Below the pieces are notes generated by a model. That model was not told the DNA's origin, ran no database searches, and saw nothing but the letters and a program-made list of their open reading frames with translations. Positions 55,023 to 62,995 of a stretch of DNA of 64,000 bases are shown one piece after another. The stretch is from Microbacterium terrae. GTDB lineage: Bacteria > Actinomycetota > Actinomycetes > Actinomycetales > Microbacteriaceae. Positions within the stretch are counted from its first letter, which is position 1, and every line of letters begins with the position of its first letter. The position numbers and the translations under genes were made by a program. The stretch covers positions 1,240,001-1,304,000 of the forward strand of contig NZ_JAFDSS010000001.1 in assembly GCF_017831975.1 (NCBI RefSeq), given 5' to 3'.

Positions 55023-57569
55023 TCACTGCGCGTCGCGCTCCTGCACAGCGAGTGCGCGCTCGACGCCGGCGAGGTTCTCGGCGACGAGGCGACGCAGGGC
55101 GGGGGCGGCGTCGGCGTTCGCCTCGAGCCAGGCGCGCGTGGCGTCGCGCAGCGCGACGTCCGCGAGCGGGGCCGGGTACAGGCCGACGATGAGGTACTGG
55201 GCGATCTGGTACGTGCGGGAGTCCCAGATCGGCAGCAGCGCTGCGAAGTACGCATCGACGAAGCCGGCGAGCAGGTCGCGCCCCGCGGGGTGGACGAAAC
55301 CGGCCGCGGCCGAGCGCACGATGGTGTTCGGCTGGTCGGCGTTGTCGACCAGCGACGACCAGGCGATCTGCTTGGCCTCGGCCGTCGGCAGCGCGGCGCG
55401 AGCCTGCGCGGCGAACTCGCCGCCCTTGGCGGTGTTGTCCGCGGCGAGGGCGGAATCGACGTCGGCCGCGGTGACGAGGCCCCCGGCAGCGAGCGAGACG
55501 AGCAGCTGCCACGAGAGGTCGGTGTCGATCTCGAGGCCGGCGAACGTCGCGTCACCCGAGCGGAGGCTTGCGACCTTCGCCCACTGGTCCGCGGTCGCAG
55601 CGGCGCCGGCGAACGCGGTGACGAACTGCAGCTGGCTGTCGCTGCCCGCGTCGGCGCCCTCAGCGAGCGCCCAGAGCGCGTCGGCGACCTTCTCGCGGGT
55701 CGCCTCGCGCTTGGCCGGTGCGACGTACGCGTTCGCCGCGAGGAGCAGCTGTGCGAGCGTGGTGCGGACGGTGGTCGACTCCGTCTCGGAGCCGATGTTG
55801 CGCAGCACCAGGTCGACGTAATCGGATGCCGATGCCTCGGCGTCGCGGGTCTGGTCCCACGCCGCGCCCCAGACGAGCGAGCGCGCGAGCGGGTCGCTGA
55901 TCTGTCCGAGGTGGTCGATCGCGGTCTTCAACGAACGCTCGTCGAGGCGGATCTTCGCGTAGGCGAGGTCCTCGTCGTTGAGCAGCACGAGGTCGGGGCG
56001 CGTGAGGCCCTTCAGCTGCGGAACCTCGGTGAGGTCGCCGTCGACGTCGAGCTCGATGTGGTGCACGCGCCCGAGCGCATCGCCCTCGAGGCTGTAGAAG
56101 CCGACACCGAGACGGTGGGGGCGGATCGTCGGGTAGTCAGCCGGAGCGGTCTGCACGATCGCGAACCGGGTGATGACGCCGTCGGCGTCGGTCACGATCT
56201 CGGGCGAGAGGGTGTTCACGCCGGCGGTCTCGAGCCACTTGCGCGACCAGGTCGACAGGTCGCGGCCGCTCGTGACCTCGAGCTCGGCCAGCAGGTCACC
56301 CACCTCGGTGTTCGACCACTGGTGCTTCTTGAAGTAGGCCGCCACGCCGGCGAAGAACTCCTCGATGCCCACCCAGGCGGCGAGCTGCTTGAGCACCGAC
56401 CCGCCCTTGGCGTAGGTGATGCCGTCGAAGTTCACCTGCACGTCTTCGAGGTCGTTGATCGTCGCGACGACCGGGTGCGTCGAGGGGAGCTGGTCCTGGC
56501 GGTACGCCCACGACTTCTCCATGGCGTTGAACGTGGTCCACGCCTCGGTCCACTCGGTCGCCTCGGCAGTGGCGATGGTCGACGCCCATTCGGCGAACGA
56601 CTCGTTGAGCCAGAGGTCGTTCCACCACTTCATGGTGACGAGGTCGCCGAACCACATGTGGGCGAGCTCGTGGAGGATCGTGACGACCCGTCGCTCCTTG
56701 ACCGCGTCGGTCACCTTGGAGCGGAAGACGTACGTCTCTGTGAAGGTCACCGCGCCGGCGTTCTCCATCGCCCCCGCGTTGAACTCGGGCACGAACAGCT
56801 GGTCGTACTTCGCGAAGGGGTACGGGAAGTCGAACTTCTCCTCGAAGTACGCGAAGCCCTCGCGCGTCTTGTCGAAGATGTAGTCGGCGTCGAGGTGCTG
56901 CCAGAGGCTCTTGCGACCGTAGACGCCGAGCGGGACGACCCGGCCCGATGCGCTCGTGAGCTCCGAGAACGTCGACTCGTAGGGCCCGGCGACGAGCGCG
57001 GTGATGTACGACGAGATGCGCGGGGTCGGCTCGAACGTCCACGTCGCGACACCGTCGCCGGCGGCGGTGGGCTCGGGCGTGGGGGAGTTGGAGACGACCT
57101 TCCAGGCGGCCGGGGCGGTCACCGTGAACTGGAACGTGGCCTTGAGGTCGGGCTGCTCGAACACCGCGAATACGCGGCGCGAGTCGGGCACCTCGAACTG
57201 GGAGTACAGGTACACCTCGCCGTCGACCGGGTCGACGAAGCGGTGCAGGCCCTCACCGGTGTTCGTGTACAGCGCGTCGGCGTCGACGACCAGCTCGTTC
57301 TCCGCGGCGAGGCCGTCGAGGGCGATGCGCGAGTCGGCGAACGCGGAGGCGGGGTCGATCGTGCGGCCGTTCAGGGTGATCTCGCGCACCTCGCGCGCGA
57401 TCAGGTCGATGAAGGTCGATGCGCCCTCCGTCGCGGTGAAGCGGATGACGGCGCGGGATCCGAAGACCTCGGCGCCCTTCGTCAGGTCGAGCGCTACCTC
57501 GTACGACTGCGTGTCGACGATCGCGCGGCGCTCCTGCGCCTCGATGCGGGTGAGGTTCTCTCCAGGCAC
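55023..57569 (-). CDS. pepN: Aminopeptidase N (M1 family)
   Basis: Zinc aminopeptidase for peptide turnover. 848 residues: GAMEN at 266-270, zinc motif HELAH (His300, His304) with Glu323 in WLNESFAEW, and the ERAP1-like C-terminal helical domain. No signal peptide, so cytosolic. GTG at 57569 has GGGAG seven bases upstream. A TAGGGT box at 57675-57680 could be its -10, leaving about 100 bases of leader. Confidence 0.95.
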   Translation of the reverse strand: MPGENLTRIEAQERRAIVDTQSYEVALDLTKGAEVFGSRAVIRFTATEGASTFIDLIAREVREITLNGRTIDPASAFADSRIALDGLAAENELVVDADALYTNTGEGLHRFVDPVDGEVYLYSQFEVPDSRRVFAVFEQPDLKATFQFTVTAPAAWKVVSNSPTPEPTAAGDGVATWTFEPTPRISSYITALVAGPYESTFSELTSASGRVVPLGVYGRKSLWQHLDADYIFDKTREGFAYFEEKFDFPYPFAKYDQLFVPEFNAGAMENAGAVTFTETYVFRSKVTDAVKERRVVTILHELAHMWFGDLVTMKWWNDLWLNESFAEWASTIATAEATEWTEAWTTFNAMEKSWAYRQDQLPSTHPVVATINDLEDVQVNFDGITYAKGGSVLKQLAAWVGIEEFFAGVAAYFKKHQWSNTEVGDLLAELEVTSGRDLSTWSRKWLETAGVNTLSPEIVTDADGVITRFAIVQTAPADYPTIRPHRLGVGFYSLEGDALGRVHHIELDVDGDLTEVPQLKGLTRPDLVLLNDEDLAYAKIRLDERSLKTAIDHLGQISDPLARSLVWGAAWDQTRDAEASASDYVDLVLRNIGSETESTTVRTTLAQLLLAANAYVAPAKREATREKVADALWALAEGADAGSDSQLQFVTAFAGAAATADQWAKVASLRSGDATFAGLEIDTDLSWQLLVSLAAGGLVTAADVDSALAADNTAKGGEFAAQARAALPTAEAKQIAWSSLVDNADQPNTIVRSAAAGFVHPAGRDLLAGFVDAYFAALLPIWDSRTYQIAQYLIVGLYPAPLADVALRDATRAWLEANADAAPALRRLVAENLAGVERALAVQERDAQ

Positions 57570-57709
57570 TGCGATGCTCCCGTGGGTGTGGGTGGGATGA
57601 GCTCGGCCGGCGGCGACTGCCGCAGGCCGTTCCGTGGATGCCGGAGCGCTGCTGGCGCCGACGGCAACCCTCCCACCCTACGCTCCGCCTCGGCCCGATG
57701 CGCGCGCGA

Positions 57710-59065
57710 TCACGCGTATGTGAACAGCGGAGGAAAGACCAGCACGACGACGACGGCCCAGGCGAGGTACACCGGCAGGTACGCGGTCTGCCAGCGCTCG
57801 AGTGTCGCGAACGGCGTGCGGCCGACCACGAAGCGCGTCTGGAGCACGATGGCCACGACCAGGTTCACGAGCAGGATCACGTTGAGACCGAGCGACGCCG
57901 CCTTGTTCGCGGTCAGTCCGAACTCCCCGATGCGGGTCAGCATGGCCACGAGCACGATGAGGTCGACGGCGACTGCAGTCGCGAGGAGTACGAGCTGCAG
58001 GCGCTCGAACCACGACGGCGGCGCGAGCGGGTCGCGCGCGCTCATCGCGTAGAGCACCAGTCCGAGCACGATCAGCAGCGTGATGTCGAACAGGATCAGG
58101 AGGTTCCGATCGACCTCACCGAGACCGCCCTGCAGCAGGCCGACGACGATGAGGGCGACCATGAGAGCGGTGAACAGCGGCGTGAAAGCGCGCGTGAGCA
58201 CCGGAGCGATGTTCTCGATCACCGCCTGCTTCGCCTCGACGAGCCAGGCCGCCACGAGCACCGCGCCGGCGGCGCCGCACGGGATCATCCAGTCCTGGGC
58301 GAACCGCGCCGCATCCACGCCGATCGCGGAGAAGAGCGCGATCGTGAGCGCCACCAGCACCGCGCCGCCCAGCGCGATGAGCGCGTAGTACACGGCCCAC
58401 TCGCCCGTGAAGCGGATGAAGTCCATGCGGGTCGCGGCGTTGCGCCACGCGCCGGCCGCGAAGACGATCCCCAGCAGCAGCCAGAGGGCGATCGGCGCGT
58501 GGACGATTGCGAGCATCTCGGTCATCCCGCCCGCGACGAACGGGTAGACGAGGTTGGCCGTCGTGATCGCGACGAACCCGACGGTCGCCGCGACGACGCC
58601 GAGGAGCGGAGCGCGGCGCACGACGGCGAAGTAGCCGGCCAGACACGCCAGCACGAGCGAGATCGACGCGGAGAACGCCGCAGGACCGCCCCCGAAGAAC
58701 TGTTCGGCGCCGGGTGCGTCGAACAGCGTCGGGATCTTCACGAGGATGCCTGCCAGGAACGCGAACCCGAGTGCCAGGGCGAGCCCGGACGAGCCGCTCG
58801 GTCGCGCCGGTGCACCCACGAGCTGCTTCCACAGGCGCTCGGTGTGCTCGCGCGCGTATTCCTGCGACAGGTCGTCGACCGCGCCCAGGCGCTTCAGCGC
58901 GATGAGGAAGGCCTCGTCATCGGCGAGGCCGGAACCGGTGAGGGCGTCGATGCGCTCGCGCAGGTGCGCCTCGAGCTCATCGACGTCGGCGGGGGCGATG
59001 GCGCGCTGAGCGGCGACGGACGAACGCCACTCCGCGACCGCGGCGTCGAGCGAGAAGTCCGCCAT
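57710..59065 (-). CDS. Permease-prefix-domain membrane protein
   Basis: A 451-residue membrane protein: an N-terminal soluble helical region (about 1-75, EWRSSVAAQRAIAPADVDELEAHLRERI ... AFLIALKRLGAVDDLSQEY), matching the permease prefix domain often found in genes next to PadR regulators, then about ten hydrophobic helices. No ABC permease core is evident. ATG at 59065 sits two bases after the padR stop with GGAGG upstream; an in-frame GTG at 59074 is less likely. Role unknown. Confidence 0.85.
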   Translation of the reverse strand: MADFSLDAAVAEWRSSVAAQRAIAPADVDELEAHLRERIDALTGSGLADDEAFLIALKRLGAVDDLSQEYAREHTERLWKQLVGAPARPSGSSGLALALGFAFLAGILVKIPTLFDAPGAEQFFGGGPAAFSASISLVLACLAGYFAVVRRAPLLGVVAATVGFVAITTANLVYPFVAGGMTEMLAIVHAPIALWLLLGIVFAAGAWRNAATRMDFIRFTGEWAVYYALIALGGAVLVALTIALFSAIGVDAARFAQDWMIPCGAAGAVLVAAWLVEAKQAVIENIAPVLTRAFTPLFTALMVALIVVGLLQGGLGEVDRNLLILFDITLLIVLGLVLYAMSARDPLAPPSWFERLQLVLLATAVAVDLIVLVAMLTRIGEFGLTANKAASLGLNVILLVNLVVAIVLQTRFVVGRTPFATLERWQTAYLPVYLAWAVVVVLVFPPLFTYA

Positions 59066-59066
59066 G

Positions 59067-59429
59067 TCAGGCACCTCCCCACGCGAGGGCTGCTCCGCCG
59101 TCGCGCTCGGTCCAGACGCGGGCGAGCGCGGCGCTCACCACCGTCCACTGCGAACGCTGCTCGGCGAGTGCTGCCTCGCCCGAACGGCTGAGGCGGTAAT
59201 GCTTGCGCGGGCGCCCGGCGGGCGACGACACCCACGACGACTCCACGTGCCCGAGCCGCTCGAGCCGGTGCAGCAGCGGGTACAGCATCCCGTCGCTCCA
59301 CTCGAGCTGCCCGTCGGAGAGCTCGGCGATCCGCTGCAGGATCGCGTATCCGTAGCTCTCACCCTCCGAGAGGATGCCGAGCACGAGCGGCGTCGCCGTG
59401 GCGGCGACGAGGTCTTTGCCGATGCGCAT
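59067..59429 (-). CDS. PadR-family transcriptional regulator
   Basis: A 120-residue winged-helix repressor: LVLGILSEGESYGYAILQRIAEL, DGMLYPLLHRLERLGHVESSW and GRPRKHYRLSRSGEAAL are the PadR signature. The GGTAGG site eight bases away favours ATG 59429 over GTG 59438. It forms an operon with the membrane protein. A 36-bp dyad just upstream is the expected autoregulatory operator. Confidence 0.92.
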   Translation of the reverse strand: MRIGKDLVAATATPLVLGILSEGESYGYAILQRIAELSDGQLEWSDGMLYPLLHRLERLGHVESSWVSSPAGRPRKHYRLSRSGEAALAEQRSQWTVVSAALARVWTERDGGAALAWGGA

Positions 59430-59439
59430 CGCATGCACC

Positions 59440-59475
59440 TACCTTGCAGTTCTATGTACCTAGAGCTACAAGGTA
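59440..59475 (-). promoter_or_regulatory. 36-bp dyad operator of padR
   Basis: A palindrome with 30 of 36 positions symmetric: outer arms TACCTTG/CAAGGTA and inner TCTA-x-GTAC-x-TAGA. It lies two bases from the GTG at 59438 and 11 from the chosen ATG, and 54 bases from the hemH start in the opposite direction. Confidence 0.75.
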
Positions 59476-59516
59476 TCACTCGCACCTCGAGAGGTCGATC
59501 ATCGCCCACACGGTGC

Positions 59517-59522
59517 GAGGAT
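59517..59522 (+). promoter_or_regulatory. Possible -10 (GAGGAT) of hemH
   Basis: Ends six bases before the GTG; first base is G, so the match is weak. Confidence 0.25.
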
Positions 59523-59528
59523 GGGGGA

Positions 59529-60746
59529 GTGACTGCGAGTGACACCGCCCCCGCCTCATCCGAACCGCTCGTCCCGTACGCGTCGCCGGCCGCCGCAGCC
59601 GGCGCGCCGTACATCGAGACGCCTGTCGCGTACGACGGAATCCTCCTGGCCGGATTCGGCGGCCCCGAGGGGCAGGACGACGTGATCCCGTTCCTGCGCA
59701 ACGTGACGCGCGGACGCGGCATCCCCGACGAGCGGCTCGAAGAGGTCGCGCACCACTACCGGCATTTCGACGGGATCAGCCCGATCAACGCCCAGAACCG
59801 AGCGCTGAAGTCCGCGCTCGAGGCGGAGCTCGCCCGCCGTGCGATCGCCCTGCCGGTGTATTGGGGCAATCGCAACTGGGCGCCGTACCTCGAGGACGCG
59901 GTGCAGGAGGCGGATGCCGCCGGCGACCGCAATCTGCTCGCCCTCGCGACGAGCGCGTACTCGTCGTTCTCGAGCTGCCGCCAGTACCGCGAGGACTTCG
60001 CCCGCGTGCTCGACGAGACGGGCCTCGCCGCCAGCATCACCATCGACAAGGTGCGCCAGTTCTTCGACCACCCGGGCTTCGTCCAGCCGTTCGTCGACGG
60101 CGTGCGCGCGGCGGTCGCGGGGTTCCTCGCAGACGGCGTTGCGGCCGACGGCATCCGCGTGCTGTTCTCGACCCACAGCATCCCCACCGCCGACGCCGAG
60201 CGCTCCGGGCCCCGCGAGGGCGACCCGGCGCACCGCGACTTCGGCGAAGGCGGCGCCTACGCCGCGCAGCATCTCGCCGTCGCCGAGGTCGTGATGGATG
60301 CCGTCGCCGCCGAGGTCCCCGGATCGGAGGGCATCGCGTGGGAGCTCGTCTACCAGTCCCGCTCGGGCCCGCCCTCGCAGCCCTGGCTCGAGCCCGACGT
60401 GAACGACGTGATCGCGGGTCTCCCGGAGCTGGGTGCACAGGCGGTCGTGATCGTGCCGCTCGGATTCATGAGCGATCACATGGAGGTGCTCTGGGATCTC
60501 GACACCGAGGCGATGGATGCCGCCGCCGAGGCCGGTCTCCGCGCGGTGCGCACGCCCACCCCGGGAGTCGACCCCGCGTTCGTCGCGGGCCTGGTCGACC
60601 TCGTCGAGGAGCGCCTGAACGGCACCCCCGCGGCGGATCGCCCGCACCGGACCGCTCTCGGGCCCTGGTTCGATGTGTGCCGGCCCGCCTGCTGCGAGAA
60701 CGTCCGCGCCGGCTTCAAGCCCGCGGCATCCGGCATCGCCCCCTGA
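59529..60746 (+). CDS. hemH: Coproporphyrin III ferrochelatase
   Basis: Inserts iron in the Gram-positive (coproporphyrin-dependent) haem pathway; the enzyme is also called CpfC. 405 residues: YDGILLAGFGGPEGQDDVIPF, FDGISPINAQN, STHSIP with the metal-binding His, and QSRSGPPSQPWLEPDV. Four cysteines (Cys150, 384, 388, 389) fit the actinobacterial [2Fe-2S] site; spacing at the end is C-x3-C-C. GTG at 59529; the upstream frame overlaps padR. Confidence 0.94.
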   Translation: MTASDTAPASSEPLVPYASPAAAAGAPYIETPVAYDGILLAGFGGPEGQDDVIPFLRNVTRGRGIPDERLEEVAHHYRHFDGISPINAQNRALKSALEAELARRAIALPVYWGNRNWAPYLEDAVQEADAAGDRNLLALATSAYSSFSSCRQYREDFARVLDETGLAASITIDKVRQFFDHPGFVQPFVDGVRAAVAGFLADGVAADGIRVLFSTHSIPTADAERSGPREGDPAHRDFGEGGAYAAQHLAVAEVVMDAVAAEVPGSEGIAWELVYQSRSGPPSQPWLEPDVNDVIAGLPELGAQAVVIVPLGFMSDHMEVLWDLDTEAMDAAAEAGLRAVRTPTPGVDPAFVAGLVDLVEERLNGTPAADRPHRTALGPWFDVCRPACCENVRAGFKPAASGIAP

Positions 60747-60805
60747 CCTCACGAGCTCCCGACGTCACAGACCGCCGTGCGAGCCGCCCCGGCGCGCACC
60801 GTCAA

Positions 60806-60811
60806 TAGGAT
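60806..60811 (+). promoter_or_regulatory. -10 box (TAGGAT) of rpiB, leaderless spacing
   Basis: Ends seven bases before the ATG at 60819. Confidence 0.45.
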
Positions 60812-60818
60812 GAGACCC

Positions 60819-61310
60819 ATGCGCATCCATATCGCGACCGATCACGCCGGCCTCGAGTTCTCCACGCAGCTGCAGCACCACCTGGCCGCCCAGGGGCACG
60901 ATGTGATCGACCACGGACCGATCGAGTACGACGCGCTCGACGACTACCCGGCGTTCTGCATCCGCGCCGCGCAGGCGGTCGTCGCCGACCAGGAGGCAGG
61001 CGTCGAGGCGCTGGGCGTCGTGTTCGGCGGCTCGGGCAACGGCGAGCAGATCGCCGCGAACAAGGTGCGTGGCATCCGTGCCGCCCTCGCCTGGTCGATC
61101 GCCACCGCCGAGCTCGCCCGCGAGCACAACGACGCCAACGTCATCGCGATCGGTGCCAGGCAGCACACGTTCGATGAGGCGGTCGGCTTCATCGACCGGT
61201 TCATCGCGACCCCGTTCTCGGGCGAGGAGCGTCACGCCCGCCGCATCGGCCAGCTCGCGGCGTACGAGACCGACGGCACCCTCGAGCCCGACCCGCGCGC
61301 CGCGGTCTGA
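60819..61310 (+). CDS. rpiB: Ribose-5-phosphate isomerase B
   Basis: Interconverts ribose-5-P and ribulose-5-P. 163 residues: IATDHAGLEF, DHGPIEYDALDDYP, VVFGGSGNGEQIAANK. Catalytic Cys of E. coli RpiB is replaced by Glu76 in NGEQ, as in mycobacterial enzymes (Glu75). ATG 60819 is set by the -10. Confidence 0.93.
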   Translation: MRIHIATDHAGLEFSTQLQHHLAAQGHDVIDHGPIEYDALDDYPAFCIRAAQAVVADQEAGVEALGVVFGGSGNGEQIAANKVRGIRAALAWSIATAELAREHNDANVIAIGARQHTFDEAVGFIDRFIATPFSGEERHARRIGQLAAYETDGTLEPDPRAAV

Positions 61311-61316
61311 GCCGCT

Positions 61317-62333
61317 GTGCCCGAGGGTCACTCCGTCCACCGGATCGCACGACAGTTCGACCGCAACTTCGTCGGGCGCTCGGTCACCGCATCGAGCCCG
61401 CAGGGGCGGTTCGCCGAGGGGGCTGCCGTGATCTCCGGTCGTGCCGTCACCGCGGTGCGGGCGGTGGGCAAGCAGATGTTCGTCGAGTTCGACGACGACC
61501 TCTGGCTGCGCGTGCACCTCGGCATGTACGGGGCGTGGGACTTCGCCGGCGAGATCCTCGTCGACCCGACGATCGCCTCCGCGAACGGACGGATGGGGCA
61601 GACGAATCAGCGCGGCACCGACCTCGATGCGCCGGCGCTCGACGATGACCCGATCCTCGACGACGCCGGAGAGAACTCGCTCACGTCGATCGGAGCACCT
61701 CGGCGCACGCGCGTGCACGTGCGGATGTCGGAGCAGACCACCGGCCTCGGCGGTGACGACGCGCAGTGGCCGCCGGCCCCGGTCGGCCAGGTGCGGCTTC
61801 GCCTCCTCACCGATCTGACGTGCGCCGACCTCCGCGGACCCACCGCGTGCGAGCTGCAGACCCCCGACGAGGTCGCGGCAACCATCGCGAAGCTCGGTCC
61901 CGATCCCCTCGTCGACGACGTCGCCGAGGGCGAGGAGCGCTTCACCGCAGTGGTGCGCCGCAAGCCGACGGCGATCGGCCTGCTGCTGATGGATCAGAGC
62001 GTCGTGAGCGGGATCGGCAATGTGTACCGCGCAGAACTGCTCTTCCGCGCACGCCAGAATCCGCACACGCCGGGTCGCGACGTGCCGGAGGACGTCGTGC
62101 GCGGCCTGTGGCGCGACTGGGTGCGGATGCTCGCGATCGGCGTCGAGACCGGTCAGATGATGACCATGGACGACCTCTCGCCGGCCGACTACCGCAAGGC
62201 GATGGCCAGTCGAGACGACCGGCACTGGGTCTACCACCGCGCGGGGCTGCCCTGCCGGGTGTGCGGCACCGCGGTGATCGTCGAGGAGGCCGCCACCCGC
62301 AAGCTGTACTGGTGCCCGTCCTGCCAGGCGTGA
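61317..62333 (+). CDS. Fpg/Nei-family DNA glycosylase (Nei2-like)
   Basis: Excises oxidised bases by beta,delta-elimination. Catalytic Pro2-Glu3 in MPEGHSVHR; zinc finger C313-x2-C316...C333-x2-C336 at the extreme C-terminus; QSVVSGIGNVYRAELLFRA is the H2TH helix-turn segment. An acidic insert of about 60 residues (SANGRMGQTNQRGTDLDAPALD onward, broken here) lies inside the N-terminal beta sandwich. 338 residues against roughly 270. GTG start six bases after rpiB. Confidence 0.92.
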   Translation: MPEGHSVHRIARQFDRNFVGRSVTASSPQGRFAEGAAVISGRAVTAVRAVGKQMFVEFDDDLWLRVHLGMYGAWDFAGEILVDPTIASANGRMGQTNQRGTDLDAPALDDDPILDDAGENSLTSIGAPRRTRVHVRMSEQTTGLGGDDAQWPPAPVGQVRLRLLTDLTCADLRGPTACELQTPDEVAATIAKLGPDPLVDDVAEGEERFTAVVRRKPTAIGLLLMDQSVVSGIGNVYRAELLFRARQNPHTPGRDVPEDVVRGLWRDWVRMLAIGVETGQMMTMDDLSPADYRKAMASRDDRHWVYHRAGLPCRVCGTAVIVEEAATRKLYWCPSCQA

Positions 62334-62341
62334 ACGCCTCC

Positions 62342-62347
62342 TAGGCT
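62342..62347 (+). promoter_or_regulatory. -10 box (TAGGCT) of the PaiB-like gene
   Basis: Ends six bases before the ATG at 62354; overlaps the interval just after the glycosylase stop. Confidence 0.5.
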
Positions 62348-62353
62348 GGGAAG

Positions 62354-62995
62354 ATGCGCCAGAACCCGAGCTTCGCGATGACCGACGTCGCCGAGATCCG
62401 CCGGCTGATCGAGCAGAATCCGTGGGTCACGCTCGTGAGCCACACGCCCGACGGCCTGGTGGCTTCGCACTACGCCGTGCTGCTCGACGACGACCGCGGC
62501 GATCTCACCATCGTCGGCCACGTGGGCCGCCCCGACGACCTCGTGCACGGGCTCGGCGCGACCGAGCTGCTGGTGGTCGTGCAGGGACCGCACGGATACG
62601 TCTCGCCCGGCTGGTACGGCGACGTCGCCGCGGTGCCCACCTGGAACTTCGTGTCGGCGCACCTGTCGGGCGTGCCCGAGCTGCTCACCCCCGAGGAGAA
62701 CCTGCGGGTGCTCGAGCGGCTGGTCGCGCGGTTCGAGAGTTCTATGGACGCACCGCGACTCATGTGGGAAGCCCCGAACGACCCCGACTTCGTCCACAAG
62801 CTCGAGCGGGGCACGATCGGCTTCCGGCTCACGCCGACCCGTGTCGTGGGCAAGCGCAAGCTGAGCCAGAACAAGTCCGACGAGGTCGTCGAGAACGTCA
62901 TCGTCGAGCTCGAGCGCGGATCCGGTGCGTACGCCGACCCCCGTCTGCCGGCCGAGATGCGCCGCGATCTCGCGACGCGAAAGGCCGCGCGATGA
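62354..62995 (+). CDS. FMN-binding PaiB-type protein
   Basis: A 213-residue split-barrel flavin-binding protein of the PaiB family, with HYAVLLDDDRGDLTIVGHVGRPD, SPGWYGDVAAVPTWNFVSAHL and a C-terminal KLSQNKSDEVVENVI. PaiB in Bacillus affects protease and sporulation gene expression; here the role is unknown. The next gene overlaps its stop (ATGA). Confidence 0.88.
   Translation: MRQNPSFAMTDVAEIRRLIEQNPWVTLVSHTPDGLVASHYAVLLDDDRGDLTIVGHVGRPDDLVHGLGATELLVVVQGPHGYVSPGWYGDVAAVPTWNFVSAHLSGVPELLTPEENLRVLERLVARFESSMDAPRLMWEAPNDPDFVHKLERGTIGFRLTPTRVVGKRKLSQNKSDEVVENVIVELERGSGAYADPRLPAEMRRDLATRKAAR

Noticed and set aside
54381..58052. 1223-codon plus-strand open frame
   Set aside because: Antisense to mscS and pepN; repetitive Arg/Glu/Val composition and no domain.
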